A stretch of DNA of 25,355 bases from Clostridium sp. 28_17 (GTDB taxonomy: Bacteria; Bacillota; Clostridia; TANB77; CAG-508): positions 1 to 25,355 of the forward strand of contig MNRS01000002.1 of the NCBI GenBank assembly GCA_001916065.1. The letters are read 5' to 3'. Shown piece after piece: positions 1 to 7,500 of this stretch; within the stretch, counting starts at the first letter, position 1, and each line of letters starts with the position of its first letter. Made by a program: the position numbers and the translations under genes. Under the pieces are notes generated by a model that was given only the letters and a program-made list of their open reading frames with translations, made no database searches and was not told the DNA's origin.

Positions 1-1
1 A

Positions 2-55
2 TTTATATCAGCAGATAAAAGATTTAAAGAAGAAATAGAAAAAATAGTTGCATAA
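2..55 (+). CDS. C-terminal end of an unidentified protein (partial)
   Basis: The first 54 bases read in one frame without a stop and encode a short, highly charged lysine/glutamate-rich helix that ends at TAA 53-55. The start lies outside the window. Too little is present to name a family. It is followed by about 75 bases without features and then the promoter of the toxin-antitoxin locus, so it probably ends its own transcription unit. It could also be a chance open frame. Confidence 0.4.
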   Translation, partial: FISADKRFKEEIEKIVA

Positions 56-132
56 ATTATATATTGATTTTGCGTTGCTATTATTTTTTGAATGGACACA
101 AAGTAAATTTGCTTAAAAACATAAAAAAACTA

Positions 133-162
133 TTGACATAAAGAATAAAAATATAGTATAAT
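133..162 (+). promoter_or_regulatory. Promoter of the type III toxin-antitoxin locus
   Basis: A perfect -35 TTGACA (133-138) and a perfect -10 TATAAT (157-162) are separated by 18 bp. Transcription is expected to start near 169-171, just ahead of the antitoxin repeats. This is one of the strongest promoters in the window. A strong promoter is expected here because the antitoxin RNA must be made in excess over the toxin mRNA. Confidence 0.85.
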
Positions 163-202
163 TAATATACTAAAAGAGTAATCTTTTGATTACTAAAGGG
201 AA

Positions 203-318
203 GTTCTTACCTAAAAAAGAACGATTTAAAATTAGGTAAAGTTCAAACCTTATAAATGAACTGATTTAAAATTAGGTAATGCTTAAGCCTTATAAATAAG
301 CAGCTTTAAATTAGGGGG
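203..318 (+). repeat. Three tandem ~39-nt antitoxin repeats with covarying stems
   Basis: Each unit has a 5-bp stem followed by an AT-rich linker ending in TTAGG. The stems are GTTCT/AGAAC (203-207 with 218-222), GTTCA/TGAAC (241-245 with 257-261) and GCTTA/TAAGC (281-285 with 297-301). The sequence changes but pairing is kept. A CCT in each loop is complementary to the AGG of the same unit's linker. In unit 1 this complementarity is 8 bp (TTACCTAA 207-214 with TTAGGTAA 232-239). Loop-to-tail pairing is what an H-type pseudoknot requires, and type III antitoxin units fold as pseudoknots. Confidence 0.85.
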
Positions 319-349
319 TACATTTGAAAAAGTGTGCTCCTTCTATTTT
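315..349 (+). terminator. Leaky terminator between antitoxin repeats and toxin
   Basis: GGGGTACA (315-322) pairs with TGTGCTCC (333-340) through 8 bp including two G-U pairs, and TTCTATTTT follows. In type III loci a terminator here limits read-through into the toxin gene so that antitoxin RNA stays in excess. The toxin start codon is 19 bases beyond the U-rich tail. Confidence 0.75.
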
Positions 350-367
350 ATGAAGAAAAGAGGTTAA

Positions 368-868
368 ATGAAAGAATTATTATTTTATACAGTTGATAAA
401 AATTACATTAAATATTTAAGCAAGTTTGAAAAACATGTTAGTTATAATAAAGATGAAATCGGACATAGTAGACCATATTTAGGAATAGTATTGAGAATAG
501 AAAATTATGAGTATTTTGTACCATTATATTCTTATAAATGTCATTATGAAAAATATAAAAATAATCCAAGTTTTTTCTTTGTGTATGGTAGAAAAAATAA
601 TCCGTTAGCAATTATTAAGTTTTCAGCTATGATACCGGTTCCGAATAATATAAATGTGACTTCAATATTAGAATATAATAATCAGGATAAAAAATATAGA
701 GACTTAATATCTGCAGAGTATAGATATATAAATTCTAATAAAGAGGAAATATGTAAAAGGGCTAATAAAATGTATATATCTGTAACAAAGCATAAAAATA
801 ATTTTCTTAAAACAATATCTTGTAATTTTAAATTGTTAGAGAAAAAAAGTGTAGAATATAAAGAATAG
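368..868 (+). CDS. Type III toxin, ToxN/AbiQ/CptN-family endoribonuclease
   Basis: The 166-residue protein has the length and layout of ToxN/AbiQ toxins (about 170 residues). It shows an N-terminal FYTVD..YIKYLSKF, then PYLGIVL (residues 37-43), then VPLYSYK with Ser55 and Lys57 where the family has its catalytic T/S-S-x-K cluster, then IKF.AMIPVP, and a C-terminal CNFKLLE close to the end of known ToxN proteins. These toxins cleave cellular and phage RNA as well as their own antitoxin precursor, and several confer phage defence by abortive infection. The ATG at 368 follows AGAGG at close spacing. The repeat RNA and terminator directly upstream make the assignment much stronger than the protein alone. 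No cognate phage or mobile element is visible nearby. Confidence 0.87.
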   Translation: MKELLFYTVDKNYIKYLSKFEKHVSYNKDEIGHSRPYLGIVLRIENYEYFVPLYSYKCHYEKYKNNPSFFFVYGRKNNPLAIIKFSAMIPVPNNINVTSILEYNNQDKKYRDLISAEYRYINSNKEEICKRANKMYISVTKHKNNFLKTISCNFKLLEKKSVEYKE

Positions 869-965
869 GAAGTTTATGCATAATTTATTTAATAGCACAA
901 AAAAATTCTAAAGCTGTGAATTGTAACAGCAAAAAATGTTGACATAATTTTTACTGTAAAATTCA

Positions 966-994
966 TTGACAAACTTTTAATTTAGTAGTATAAT
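966..994 (+). promoter_or_regulatory. typA promoter
   Basis: TTGACA (966-971) and TATAAT (989-994) are perfect and 17 bp apart. The expected transcript has a leader of about 55 nt. A second TTGACA at 939-944 has no -10 at a usable distance. Confidence 0.85.
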
Positions 995-1056
995 TTTAAA
1001 GTTAAAAGAGAAAAAATAAAATAATGTAAAAAATAAATAAAGAAGGGGTAATAAAA

Positions 1057-2871
1057 ATGAACAACAAAAACATAAGAAACATAGCAATAATAGCACACGT
1101 AGACCACGGAAAAACAACATTAGTAGACGCACTATTAAAACAAAGCCACGTATTCAGAGAAAACGAACAAGTACAAGAAAGAGTAATGGACTCAAACGAC
1201 CAAGAAAAAGAAAGAGGAATAACAATTCTATCTAAAAACACATCAGTAATGCACGGGGACATCAAAATAAACATAGTAGACACACCAGGACATGCTGACT
1301 TCGGAGGAGAAGTAGAAAGAGTTTTAAAAACAGTTGATGGAGTTTTACTATTAGTTGACGCATTTGAAGGAGCAATGCCACAAACAAGAGAAGTATTAAA
1401 AAAATCATTAGCATTAGGACTAAAACCAATAGTAGTAATAAATAAAATAGATAGACCTGGAGCACAACCAGAAAAAGTTGTAGACCAAGTTATCGAATTA
1501 TTTATTGAATTAAATGCTACAGATGAACAATTAGACTTCCCAGTAGTATATGCATCAGCAAAAAACGGAATTGCAAAAATGGATTTAGCAGACGAAACAA
1601 CAGATTTATCTTGTCTATTTGAAACAATAATAAACACAATAGAACCACCAAAATGTGAAATAGAAGGACCAGCACAAATGCTAGTATCTAACATAGATTA
1701 TGATGACTATGTTGGAAGAATTGGTATAGGAAGACTTGAAAGAGGAACAATGAAAGTTGGAATGCCAGTCAGCATTTGTGGAAAAGAAGACAAAATAACA
1801 CAAGGAAGAATTGCAAAATTATATACACATGTTGGGCTAAAAAAAGTTGAAGTTGAAGAAGTTGGTGCAGGTGATATCATAGAATTTGCAGGACTATCAG
1901 ACATCAATATAGGTGATACAGTATGTGATTTTGAACATCCAGAAAAAATACCATTTGTAGACATTGATGAACCAACAGTAACAATGACATTTAGTGTAAA
2001 TAATGGACCATTTGCTGGAAAAGAAGGACAATTTATAACATCAAGACATATAAGAGATAGATTATACAAAGAACTTGAAAGAAATGTATCATTAAGAGTA
2101 AAAGATGGAGAAACACCAGACTCATTTGAGGTATCAGGTAGGGGTGAATTACATTTATCAGTATTAATCGAGACAATGAGAAGAGAAGGATTTGAACTAT
2201 TGGTTTCAAGACCAAAAGTTATCTTCAAAGAAATTAATGGTGTTAAATGTGAACCAATCGAACTATTAGTTGTAAATGTACCAGATGATTGCGTAGGAAA
2301 TGTAATTGAAAAATTAGGAAGAAGAAAAGCAGAAATGGTTAATATGGAACCTGCAGAAGCTGGACATACAAAAATAGAATTCAGAATTCCTGCAAGAGGA
2401 ATAATTGGATATAGAACAGAATTCCTTACAGACACAAAAGGTGAAGGAACAATGAACCACATATTTGACGCATATGAACCATACAAGGGAGATATCCAAG
2501 CACGTGTTAGAGGAACAATAGTTGCATTTGAACCAGGTAAATCAGTAACATATGGACTATATAATGCACAAGACAAAGGTGATTTATTCATAGGACCAGG
2601 TGTAGATGTTTATGAAGGTATGATTGTTGGTCTAAACTCTAGAGGTGAGGACTTAGCAATAAATGTATGTAAAGAAAAACATTTAACAAACACTAGAGCT
2701 TCAGGTTCAGACGAAGCATTAAGATTAGTTCCACCAATTCAAATGTCACTTGAAAAAGCTATAGAATTTATTCAAGATGATGAATTAGTTGAAGTAACAC
2801 CAAAATCTATTAGATTAAGAAAGAAAATATTAGACTCTAAAGAAAGAGAAAGAGCGAATAGAAATAAATAA
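1057..2871 (+). CDS. typA: Ribosome-associated GTPase TypA/BipA
   Basis: The 604-residue translational GTPase has the usual TypA length (about 610). The P-loop AHVDHGKTTL is near residues 14-23, the switch II DTPGHADF is around 76-83, and NKIDRPGA gives the guanine-specificity NKxD motif. EF-G-like domains follow, with the TypA-specific C-terminal domain at the end. TypA binds the 70S ribosome in a GTP-dependent way and supports ribosome assembly and growth under stress or cold. The ATG is preceded by AGAAGGGG at good spacing and by a perfect promoter. It appears monocistronic, with a terminator hairpin at 2881. The first 60 codons contain only two U-ending codons, while the last part of the gene is rich in them, which is the clearest case of the codon gradient reported below. 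Confidence 0.97.
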   Translation: MNNKNIRNIAIIAHVDHGKTTLVDALLKQSHVFRENEQVQERVMDSNDQEKERGITILSKNTSVMHGDIKINIVDTPGHADFGGEVERVLKTVDGVLLLVDAFEGAMPQTREVLKKSLALGLKPIVVINKIDRPGAQPEKVVDQVIELFIELNATDEQLDFPVVYASAKNGIAKMDLADETTDLSCLFETIINTIEPPKCEIEGPAQMLVSNIDYDDYVGRIGIGRLERGTMKVGMPVSICGKEDKITQGRIAKLYTHVGLKKVEVEEVGAGDIIEFAGLSDINIGDTVCDFEHPEKIPFVDIDEPTVTMTFSVNNGPFAGKEGQFITSRHIRDRLYKELERNVSLRVKDGETPDSFEVSGRGELHLSVLIETMRREGFELLVSRPKVIFKEINGVKCEPIELLVVNVPDDCVGNVIEKLGRRKAEMVNMEPAEAGHTKIEFRIPARGIIGYRTEFLTDTKGEGTMNHIFDAYEPYKGDIQARVRGTIVAFEPGKSVTYGLYNAQDKGDLFIGPGVDVYEGMIVGLNSRGEDLAINVCKEKHLTNTRASGSDEALRLVPPIQMSLEKAIEFIQDDELVEVTPKSIRLRKKILDSKERERANRNK

Positions 2872-2880
2872 TAGAATGTC

Positions 2881-2912
2881 AAAGGTTAGGCTTATATAAG
2901 TTTAACCTTTTA
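2881..2912 (+). terminator. typA terminator
   Basis: AAAGGTTA (2881-2888) pairs with TAACCTTT (2903-2910), and an inner self-complementary CTTATATAAG sits in the loop. The U tail is short, so termination may be incomplete and the methyltransferase downstream could be partly co-transcribed. Confidence 0.6.
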
Positions 2913-3006
2913 ATCAAATTATTAGTAAATAAAAAAAGGGAAGAGTTGAAAATATAAATTTTTCTCCAAACTAATTTGAATATTTTGGGAAGGAATCAAA
3001 TTTAAA

Positions 3007-3594
3007 ATGAACAAACAAGAATTAGAAAAAATAAAGCAAAAAGCATTAGAAAACCATATACCAATAATAATGGATGATACATTAGAAGTTATAGAAAAAG
3101 AATTAAAGGAAAATCCACCTAAAAGAATACTTGAAATTGGTGCAGCTGTAGGATATTCTGCAATGTGCTTTTCAGAATTTTTAGCAGAAAATGGAGTAAT
3201 TGACACAATAGAAAGAGATGAAGAAAGAATTCAAGAAGCAAAGGAAAACTTTAAAAATGTTGGAGTAGAAAACAAAATTAATCTTTATGAGGGGGATGCA
3301 GTAGAAATATTGCCAACATTAAATGAAAAATATGATATGGTATTTATTGATGCGGCAAAAGGAAAATATCCATTTTTCTTAAAAGAGTCATTGAGAATGA
3401 TAAAAGATAACGGAGTTATTTTTGCAGATAATATATTGTATAAAGGTTATGTTATGAGTGATTATAATAAACATAAACAACGTACAGCAGTAAGAAATTT
3501 AAGGGAATACATAAAGGAAGTTTCTGAAAATCCAAATCTTGAAACTAAGATTTTGGAAGTAGGAGATGGACTTGCAATAAGTAAAATAAAATAG
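3007..3594 (+). CDS. SAM-dependent O-methyltransferase, YrrM/TrmR type
   Basis: The 195-residue Rossmann-fold methyltransferase carries motif I at ILEIGAAVGYSAM (about residues 41-53), an acidic residue in DTIERDEERI for the SAM ribose, and the metal-binding region DMVFIDAAKGKYPFF followed by ADNILYKG. This is the layout of the cation-dependent O-methyltransferase family (COG4122). Bacillus YrrM in this family is TrmR, which methylates 5-hydroxyuridine at the tRNA wobble position, so that role is likely but inferred. An AAGGA lies about 12 bases before the ATG, slightly far. No earlier start fits. The gene ends at a strong terminator facing the minus-strand gene. Confidence 0.88.
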   Translation: MNKQELEKIKQKALENHIPIIMDDTLEVIEKELKENPPKRILEIGAAVGYSAMCFSEFLAENGVIDTIERDEERIQEAKENFKNVGVENKINLYEGDAVEILPTLNEKYDMVFIDAAKGKYPFFLKESLRMIKDNGVIFADNILYKGYVMSDYNKHKQRTAVRNLREYIKEVSENPNLETKILEVGDGLAISKIK

Positions 3595-3597
3595 AAG

Positions 3598-3624
3598 TGG
3601 CACTGAGAATCTCAGTGCCATTTT
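3598..3624 (+). terminator. Terminator between convergent genes
   Basis: A perfect 10-bp stem, TGGCACTGAG (3598-3607) with CTCAGTGCCA (3611-3620), has a 3-nt loop and is followed by TTTT. It ends the methyltransferase transcript. On the minus strand the tail is poorer in T, so the opposite gene may use it less efficiently. Confidence 0.9.
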
Positions 3625-3629
3625 GAGAA

Positions 3630-4502
3630 TTAAAATAAACGATATCTTTCAAAAAGATTTTTGGCTTCGAATAATCCTACTGCATCTTTTATAATGGTGT
3701 CTTCTTTAGCGGCAAATCCTTCTATTTGGATTTTTGAAATATCTATCATCTCTGCAATGTTATTATTCTTATATCTTAATTCATTGTGAACATCATGAGA
3801 TGCAGGACCACTTAAAGAAAGAATATCCATTTTATTTGTTTTTACTTGGAATTCAATCGGATTTTCATTTCTGTCTAATAAAATGGTATGTATAGATTGA
3901 TAACCTGTAGTTGCTTTAGGACTCATGATATAATCTTTCACATATGGTTGATATTCCAATGGGAGTTCCGAAACTTTTGGAACATATATGTTTGGAAAAT
4001 CTTTTGGATTAAATTTCTCTGTAGATATTAGTGGTTGTGCTAGACATAAATTATAACCTTTAAAAACTGTTAAAAATTTTATTATGTATGTAATTATATC
4101 ATAGCACAAAGATGCGCCGATTATTGGGTCGTCGTTATAGATAACGATTTTACAACCTTTGATGTCTTGAACTTGTGCAATTGGCCGGTTTGTATTATAA
4201 AAAAGACAACATTTAGAAATAAATTTTATAAATGCTTTTCTTCTCATGGTAAATTCAAATAATGTATTTGGATAATGAGAAAAAATTGCTTCATATAAAT
4301 CATCCAAGTCTTTTGGGTGATTTACTTTTTGTTCGTCTAATATCAATGAACGGAAGTATGTAAGTTCATTACAAAAACTTAAAAATTGAGAATCTTCCCG
4401 TATTGATTTCGGAACATTTAATATATAATTATCTATAATACCAGGAATGTTATGTGCCTGGTAGATGTGTGGGATTATTTCTGTTACTACATTTGTAGTC
4501 AT
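3630..4502 (-). CDS. RelA/SpoT-type nucleotidyltransferase-domain protein
   Basis: The 290-residue protein has a synthetase-type core from about residue 87 to 225. Basic RRK is at 87-89. DIKGCKIVI (113-121) corresponds to the Mg-binding Asp strand. DYIMSPK...GYQSIH (190-205) includes the Tyr that stacks on the guanine base. EFQVKT (217-222) carries the second metal-binding Glu. There is no HD hydrolase, TGS or ACT domain, so it resembles a small alarmone synthetase rather than a long Rel protein. An N-terminal extension of about 85 residues is unassigned. The expected reaction is pyrophosphate transfer from ATP to GDP/GTP or another acceptor, but sequence divergence leaves the product open. 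The ATG has AAAGGAG upstream and its own sigma-A promoter, and the gene stands alone. Confidence 0.78.
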   Translation of the reverse strand: MTTNVVTEIIPHIYQAHNIPGIIDNYILNVPKSIREDSQFLSFCNELTYFRSLILDEQKVNHPKDLDDLYEAIFSHYPNTLFEFTMRRKAFIKFISKCCLFYNTNRPIAQVQDIKGCKIVIYNDDPIIGASLCYDIITYIIKFLTVFKGYNLCLAQPLISTEKFNPKDFPNIYVPKVSELPLEYQPYVKDYIMSPKATTGYQSIHTILLDRNENPIEFQVKTNKMDILSLSGPASHDVHNELRYKNNNIAEMIDISKIQIEGFAAKEDTIIKDAVGLFEAKNLFERYRLF

Positions 4503-4549
4503 TTTTTATTCTCCTTTCAAATAAAACATAATTTAATGTTGCAATATTC

Positions 4550-4578
4550 ATTATATAACAATAGAAAAAAATAGTCAA
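4550..4578 (-). promoter_or_regulatory. Promoter of the RelA/SpoT-domain gene
   Basis: Read on the minus strand, TTGACT (4578-4573) and TATAAT (4555-4550) are 17 bp apart, about 50 bp before the start codon. It diverges from the tRNA promoter at 4631. Confidence 0.8.
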
Positions 4579-4630
4579 TAGAATTGGAAAAATATGGTAA
4601 AATATTTTTGCAATTTTTTTACAAAAACTA

Positions 4631-4659
4631 TTGACAATATATAAAAAATAGGATATACT
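4631..4659 (+). promoter_or_regulatory. Promoter of the CAU-anticodon tRNA
   Basis: TTGACA (4631-4636) and TATACT (4654-4659) are 17 bp apart, 35 bp before the mature tRNA 5' end. Confidence 0.8.
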
Positions 4660-4694
4660 TTATCTTGCGTTAAGCAATACAACTTAATAGTAAT

Positions 4695-4771
4695 GCTCCC
4701 TTAGCTCAGTTGGTCAGAGCAACCGGCTCATAACCGGTGGGTCCAAGGTTCGAATCCTTGAGGGAGCACCA
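4695..4771 (+). tRNA. tRNA with CAU anticodon (Met, or Ile2)
   Basis: A 77-nt cloverleaf with GCTCCCT/AGGGAGC acceptor stem, A73 and encoded CCA. The anticodon stem ACCGG/CCGGT encloses CTCATAA, giving anticodon CAT. The T arm is CAAGG-TTCGAAT-CCTTG. It lacks the initiator C1-A72 mismatch and GGG/CCC anticodon-stem pairs, so it is either elongator tRNA-Met or the lysidine-modified tRNA-Ile2. I cannot separate these by eye. Confidence 0.93.
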
Positions 4772-4803
4772 AAAAGATTATACTTAGGTATAATCTTTTT
4801 TTA
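4772..4803 (+). terminator. tRNA terminator
   Basis: GATTATAC (4776-4783), loop TTAG, GTATAATC (4788-4795), flanked by A and T runs and ending in seven T residues. It begins directly at the tRNA 3' end. Confidence 0.9.
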
Positions 4804-4982
4804 TATTATAGGAAGTTCAGAGAATTTTCTTATAATATAAATACTTTGCACAGAAATTTGCATAAAGAAAATTTCGTGCGCGAACAAAGATGAGGACTTA
4901 AAAATATCTTAATAAGTGATAATGTCATTAATGTTTGCTTTTGTTCTATATTAGGAAAGTTATGACCTTTTTTAATATAGAA
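4802..4982. other. Hairpin-rich intergenic stretch, unassigned
   Basis: This gene-free region holds three substantial inverted repeats. The first is a 13-bp stem at 4802-4814 with 4827-4839. The second is GCAC plus GAAATTT (4848-4859) pairing with AAATTTC plus GTGC (4869-4879) around a one-base bulge. The third is a perfect 10-bp stem TTCTATATTA/TAATATAGAA (4944-4953 with 4973-4982). They lie between the tRNA terminator and the phosphoesterase. They could be a 5' leader structure or small RNA of unknown family. I see no clear promoter or known riboswitch signature, and AT-rich hairpins can arise by chance. Confidence 0.4.
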
Positions 4983-5075
4983 AACTACATTCTAGAGAAA
5001 ATTTATTGAAATAATTGAAAAAATATATATTGTATGATAAATTAAAAATATAAAATAAAAAAGGAGATATATTCA

Positions 5076-6122
5076 ATGAATAAAAATTTAAAAATTGGAC
5101 TTATTTCTGATATACATGAGGATATTAAAGCTTTAGAAAGGTATTTGAAATACATTCAAAATTCAGATATAGATATTGGAGTATATTTGGGAGATAGTGT
5201 ATCAAGAAACTGCGATGATGATACAAATTATTTTTGGAAGTTAGCATCAAAAGCTGATAAGCCAATATATTATACAGTTGGAAATCATGATGTTGGAATT
5301 GATGAATATAAAAGTATAGGGTGTGAAAAAATTTACGATACTTATATTTATCCTATGATAGATAATAAATATTTAGATATTAATAATACAAATAGTGGAA
5401 AGTGCTATTATTATAAAGATTTTGATAATTATAAAATAAGATTAATTAGTGTATTTGAATATGAGGGAACAAGAGATGCAGATTTAACTTTAGGATTTGA
5501 ACATCGAAGATATATTTCAAGTGAACAATTGTTGTGGTTTGCAAAAACATTATACAATACACCATTAGACTATTCTGTTATTGTTACAATGCATCAAATA
5601 CCAGCTTTAAAACCTAATTTTAAAGAATGCAATTTTTGTGCTAATGTTGGAGAAACTAACTTGGAAGAAGATTTGAGTGATGGATATGGATATCTTCAAT
5701 TATCAATGTTAGGAAATCCTTTGGGAGATATTATAAATGCTTTTAAGAATGGATTACATATAAGAAATAAATATTCTGTAAAGGAAGAATATCAAAAATA
5801 TTTAGAGACCCCTACAATTGATTTTGATTTCTCTGATAGACCAAAAGGAAAGTTTATTTGTTTTTTAACTGGGCACTTACATTGTGCATTTATAACTACT
5901 TCGATGGAGTACAAAGATCAATTGGCTATTACGGTTCCAGCTGCTTCAACAGGTGCATTTGAGAGACAAAATGATGATATTAAACCAATTTCAGAAAATG
6001 ATGATAATTTTTATATACTTGAAATAAATACTAAAAATAAGAATATAAGTATAGATAAAATTGGAACTGCAATAACATCTAGTGGAGTATTAAGAGATAG
6101 AATTAATTTGAAATATGAATAA
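5076..6122 (+). CDS. Calcineurin-like metallophosphoesterase
   Basis: The 348-residue protein has all metal-binding blocks of the family in order: SDIHED (D12, H14), YLGDS (D40), VGNHDVG (N70, H71), TMHQIP (His) and a late TGHLHCAF. This indicates a two-metal phosphoesterase acting on a phosphomonoester or diester. The substrate cannot be read from the sequence. No signal peptide or membrane segment is visible, so it should be cytosolic. AAGGAG precedes the ATG at good spacing. It appears to stand alone, with about 90 bp to the next gene. A region of about 60 residues between the His and GHxH blocks (Cys-containing, then DIINAFKNG) may form a substrate-specific insert. Confidence 0.85.
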   Translation: MNKNLKIGLISDIHEDIKALERYLKYIQNSDIDIGVYLGDSVSRNCDDDTNYFWKLASKADKPIYYTVGNHDVGIDEYKSIGCEKIYDTYIYPMIDNKYLDINNTNSGKCYYYKDFDNYKIRLISVFEYEGTRDADLTLGFEHRRYISSEQLLWFAKTLYNTPLDYSVIVTMHQIPALKPNFKECNFCANVGETNLEEDLSDGYGYLQLSMLGNPLGDIINAFKNGLHIRNKYSVKEEYQKYLETPTIDFDFSDRPKGKFICFLTGHLHCAFITTSMEYKDQLAITVPAASTGAFERQNDDIKPISENDDNFYILEINTKNKNISIDKIGTAITSSGVLRDRINLKYE

Positions 6123-6210
6123 AGATATCAGAACAGTTACTTATAATATAATTTAAATGTATATAATTAAAAAAATTATATAAAATAAAATACAAAGGAG
6201 GTTTCAAAAT

Positions 6211-7272
6211 ATGGAACAAAAAATCAAAGCCGTACAATATGGCGTAGGAAAAATGAGTTTATACACAATGAGATACATGCTAGAAAAAGGAATTGAAATA
6301 GTAGGAGCAGTAGATGTAAATCCAGCAGTAATAGGAAAAGACATAGGAGAAATATTAGGAAAAGAAAAATTAGGAGTAGTTGTTACATCTGCAGAAAATG
6401 CAGAAGAAATGATGCAAACAACAAAACCAGATATATGTATAATAACAACAAGAAGTTTAATAGCGGAATTAGAAGAACCATACATGTTATGTGCAAAATT
6501 GGGAATAAATGCAATATCAACATGTGAAGAGGCATTTTATCCACAAAATTCAAATCCAACATTAACAAATAAAATTGATGAATTGGCAAAAGCAAATAAC
6601 TGTACAATAACAGGAACAGGATATCAAGACATATATTGGGGGCAACTTATAACTTCAATTGCGGGTTCAACACAAAAAATTACAAAAATAAAAGGAAGTT
6701 CAAGTTACAATGTTGAAGATTATGGAATTGCTTTAGCAGAGGCACATGGAGCAGGATTGACATTAGAGGATTTTGATAAACAAGTTGCGTCTGTTGATAG
6801 AATGTCAGATGAAGAAAGACAAGAAATAATAAATAAAGGTGATTATGCGCCATCATATATGTGGAATGTAAATGGATGGCTATGCTCAAAGTTAGGATTA
6901 ACAATTATAAGCCAGACACAAAAATGTGTACCACAAACATATAAAGACGATATTTATTCTTCAACATTGAATATGACAATAAAAGCAGGAGATGCAACAG
7001 GAATGAGTGCTGTTGTTACAACTAAAACAAAAGAGGGAATTACTATTGAATCTGAATGTATAGGAAAAGTTTATGCACCAGATGAATTTGATAAAAATGT
7101 TTGGACAGTTGAGGGCGAACCTACTACAACTATTACTGTTGAAAAGCCTGCAACAGTTGAATTGACTTGTGCTACAGTTGTTAATAGAATTCCTGATGTT
7201 ATTAATGCAGAACCTGGATATGTTACAACTGAAAAATTAGGTGATTTACAATTTAAAAACAAAATATGCTAA
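6211..7272 (+). CDS. 2,4-diaminopentanoate dehydrogenase-like NAD(P) oxidoreductase
   Basis: The 353-residue protein resembles dihydrodipicolinate reductase-fold enzymes. The N-terminal nucleotide-binding turn QYGVGKMSLYTMRYM (about 9-23) is followed by GAVDVNP with the acidic residue ending strand 2, and then CIITTRS. Its length and the YGVGKM/VDVNPAVIGKDIGE pattern fit the 2,4-diaminopentanoate dehydrogenase group, which acts late in clostridial oxidative ornithine breakdown. No other ornithine-pathway gene is nearby, so the substrate is not established. AAGGAGG sits at ideal spacing before the ATG. The 5' half uses A- and C-ending codons and the 3' end uses many U-ending ones. Confidence 0.75.
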   Translation: MEQKIKAVQYGVGKMSLYTMRYMLEKGIEIVGAVDVNPAVIGKDIGEILGKEKLGVVVTSAENAEEMMQTTKPDICIITTRSLIAELEEPYMLCAKLGINAISTCEEAFYPQNSNPTLTNKIDELAKANNCTITGTGYQDIYWGQLITSIAGSTQKITKIKGSSSYNVEDYGIALAEAHGAGLTLEDFDKQVASVDRMSDEERQEIINKGDYAPSYMWNVNGWLCSKLGLTIISQTQKCVPQTYKDDIYSSTLNMTIKAGDATGMSAVVTTKTKEGITIESECIGKVYAPDEFDKNVWTVEGEPTTTITVEKPATVELTCATVVNRIPDVINAEPGYVTTEKLGDLQFKNKIC

Positions 7273-7314
7273 TAATTAGGTATTTTATTTTTAAATAAAA
7301 TATATTAAAAACTT

Positions 7315-7346
7315 GGGATTCTGTGTCTAGAACTAAGAATCCCTTT
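7315..7346 (+). terminator. Terminator after the oxidoreductase gene
   Basis: GGGATTC (7315-7321) pairs with GAATCCC (7337-7343), followed by TTT. An AT-only hairpin at about 7282-7301 lies between the stop codon and this stem. Confidence 0.7.
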
Positions 7347-7427
7347 AAAATTATTTTTGATTTTTATTGAAATATTTTGTGGTTCAAAAAAAATTTGTGA
7401 TTTTATAAAGAAATTTTTAGAAATGTA

Positions 7428-7456
7428 TTGACAAAAATTCATTAAAATATTATAAT
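7428..7456 (+). promoter_or_regulatory. Promoter of the intron-containing tRNA-Tyr gene
   Basis: Perfect TTGACA (7428-7433) and TATAAT (7451-7456) with a 17-bp spacer. Transcription should start near 7463, about 38 bp before the mature tRNA 5' end. Confidence 0.88.
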
Positions 7457-7461
7457 AACAC

Positions 7462-7479
7462 TTGTCGATGCGTCGACAA
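7462..7479. repeat. Perfect palindrome at the tRNA-Tyr transcription start
   Basis: TTGTCGA (7462-7468), loop TGCG, TCGACAA (7473-7479). It lies exactly where the transcript should begin. It could be a hairpin at the 5' end of the precursor RNA or a protein operator. Each arm resembles a Spo0A box (TGTCGAA) with a mismatch in the last position. Confidence 0.6.
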
Positions 7480-7500
7480 TACATTTTTAAAATTTAATAT

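Larger units (their letters stand above)
169..349 (+). ncRNA. Type III antitoxin RNA (ToxI/CptI-like) precursor
   Basis: This is the transcribed region between the promoter and the toxin gene. It opens with a hairpin (AGTAATC 177-183, loop TTTT, GATTACT 188-194). Three tandem units of about 38-40 nt follow at 203-240, 241-280 and 281-318, and the region closes with a terminator-like hairpin. In type III systems the RNA repeats are cut by the toxin itself and each unit then binds and inhibits one toxin monomer. The order promoter, repeats, terminator, toxin matches that arrangement. The repeat length is nearest to the CptIN group, whose units are about 40 nt, but the subfamily assignment is inference. 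Confidence 0.82.

Noticed and set aside
203..240. preQ1-type riboswitch, because of the loop-tail pseudoknot
   Set aside because: The tandem threefold arrangement and the downstream ToxN-like gene explain the structure better, and the preQ1 core bases are not present.
203..318. The three tandem repeats as a small CRISPR array
   Set aside because: Units are contiguous without unique spacers, stems covary, no cas genes are present, and the toxin gene and promoter fit a type III antitoxin.
1002..2591. Long minus-strand open frames opposite typA, and similar ones opposite ftsZ, thyX and the oxidoreductase
   Set aside because: They are antisense shadows caused by the A-ending codon bias of the real genes, with hydrophobic or low-complexity products and no binding sites.
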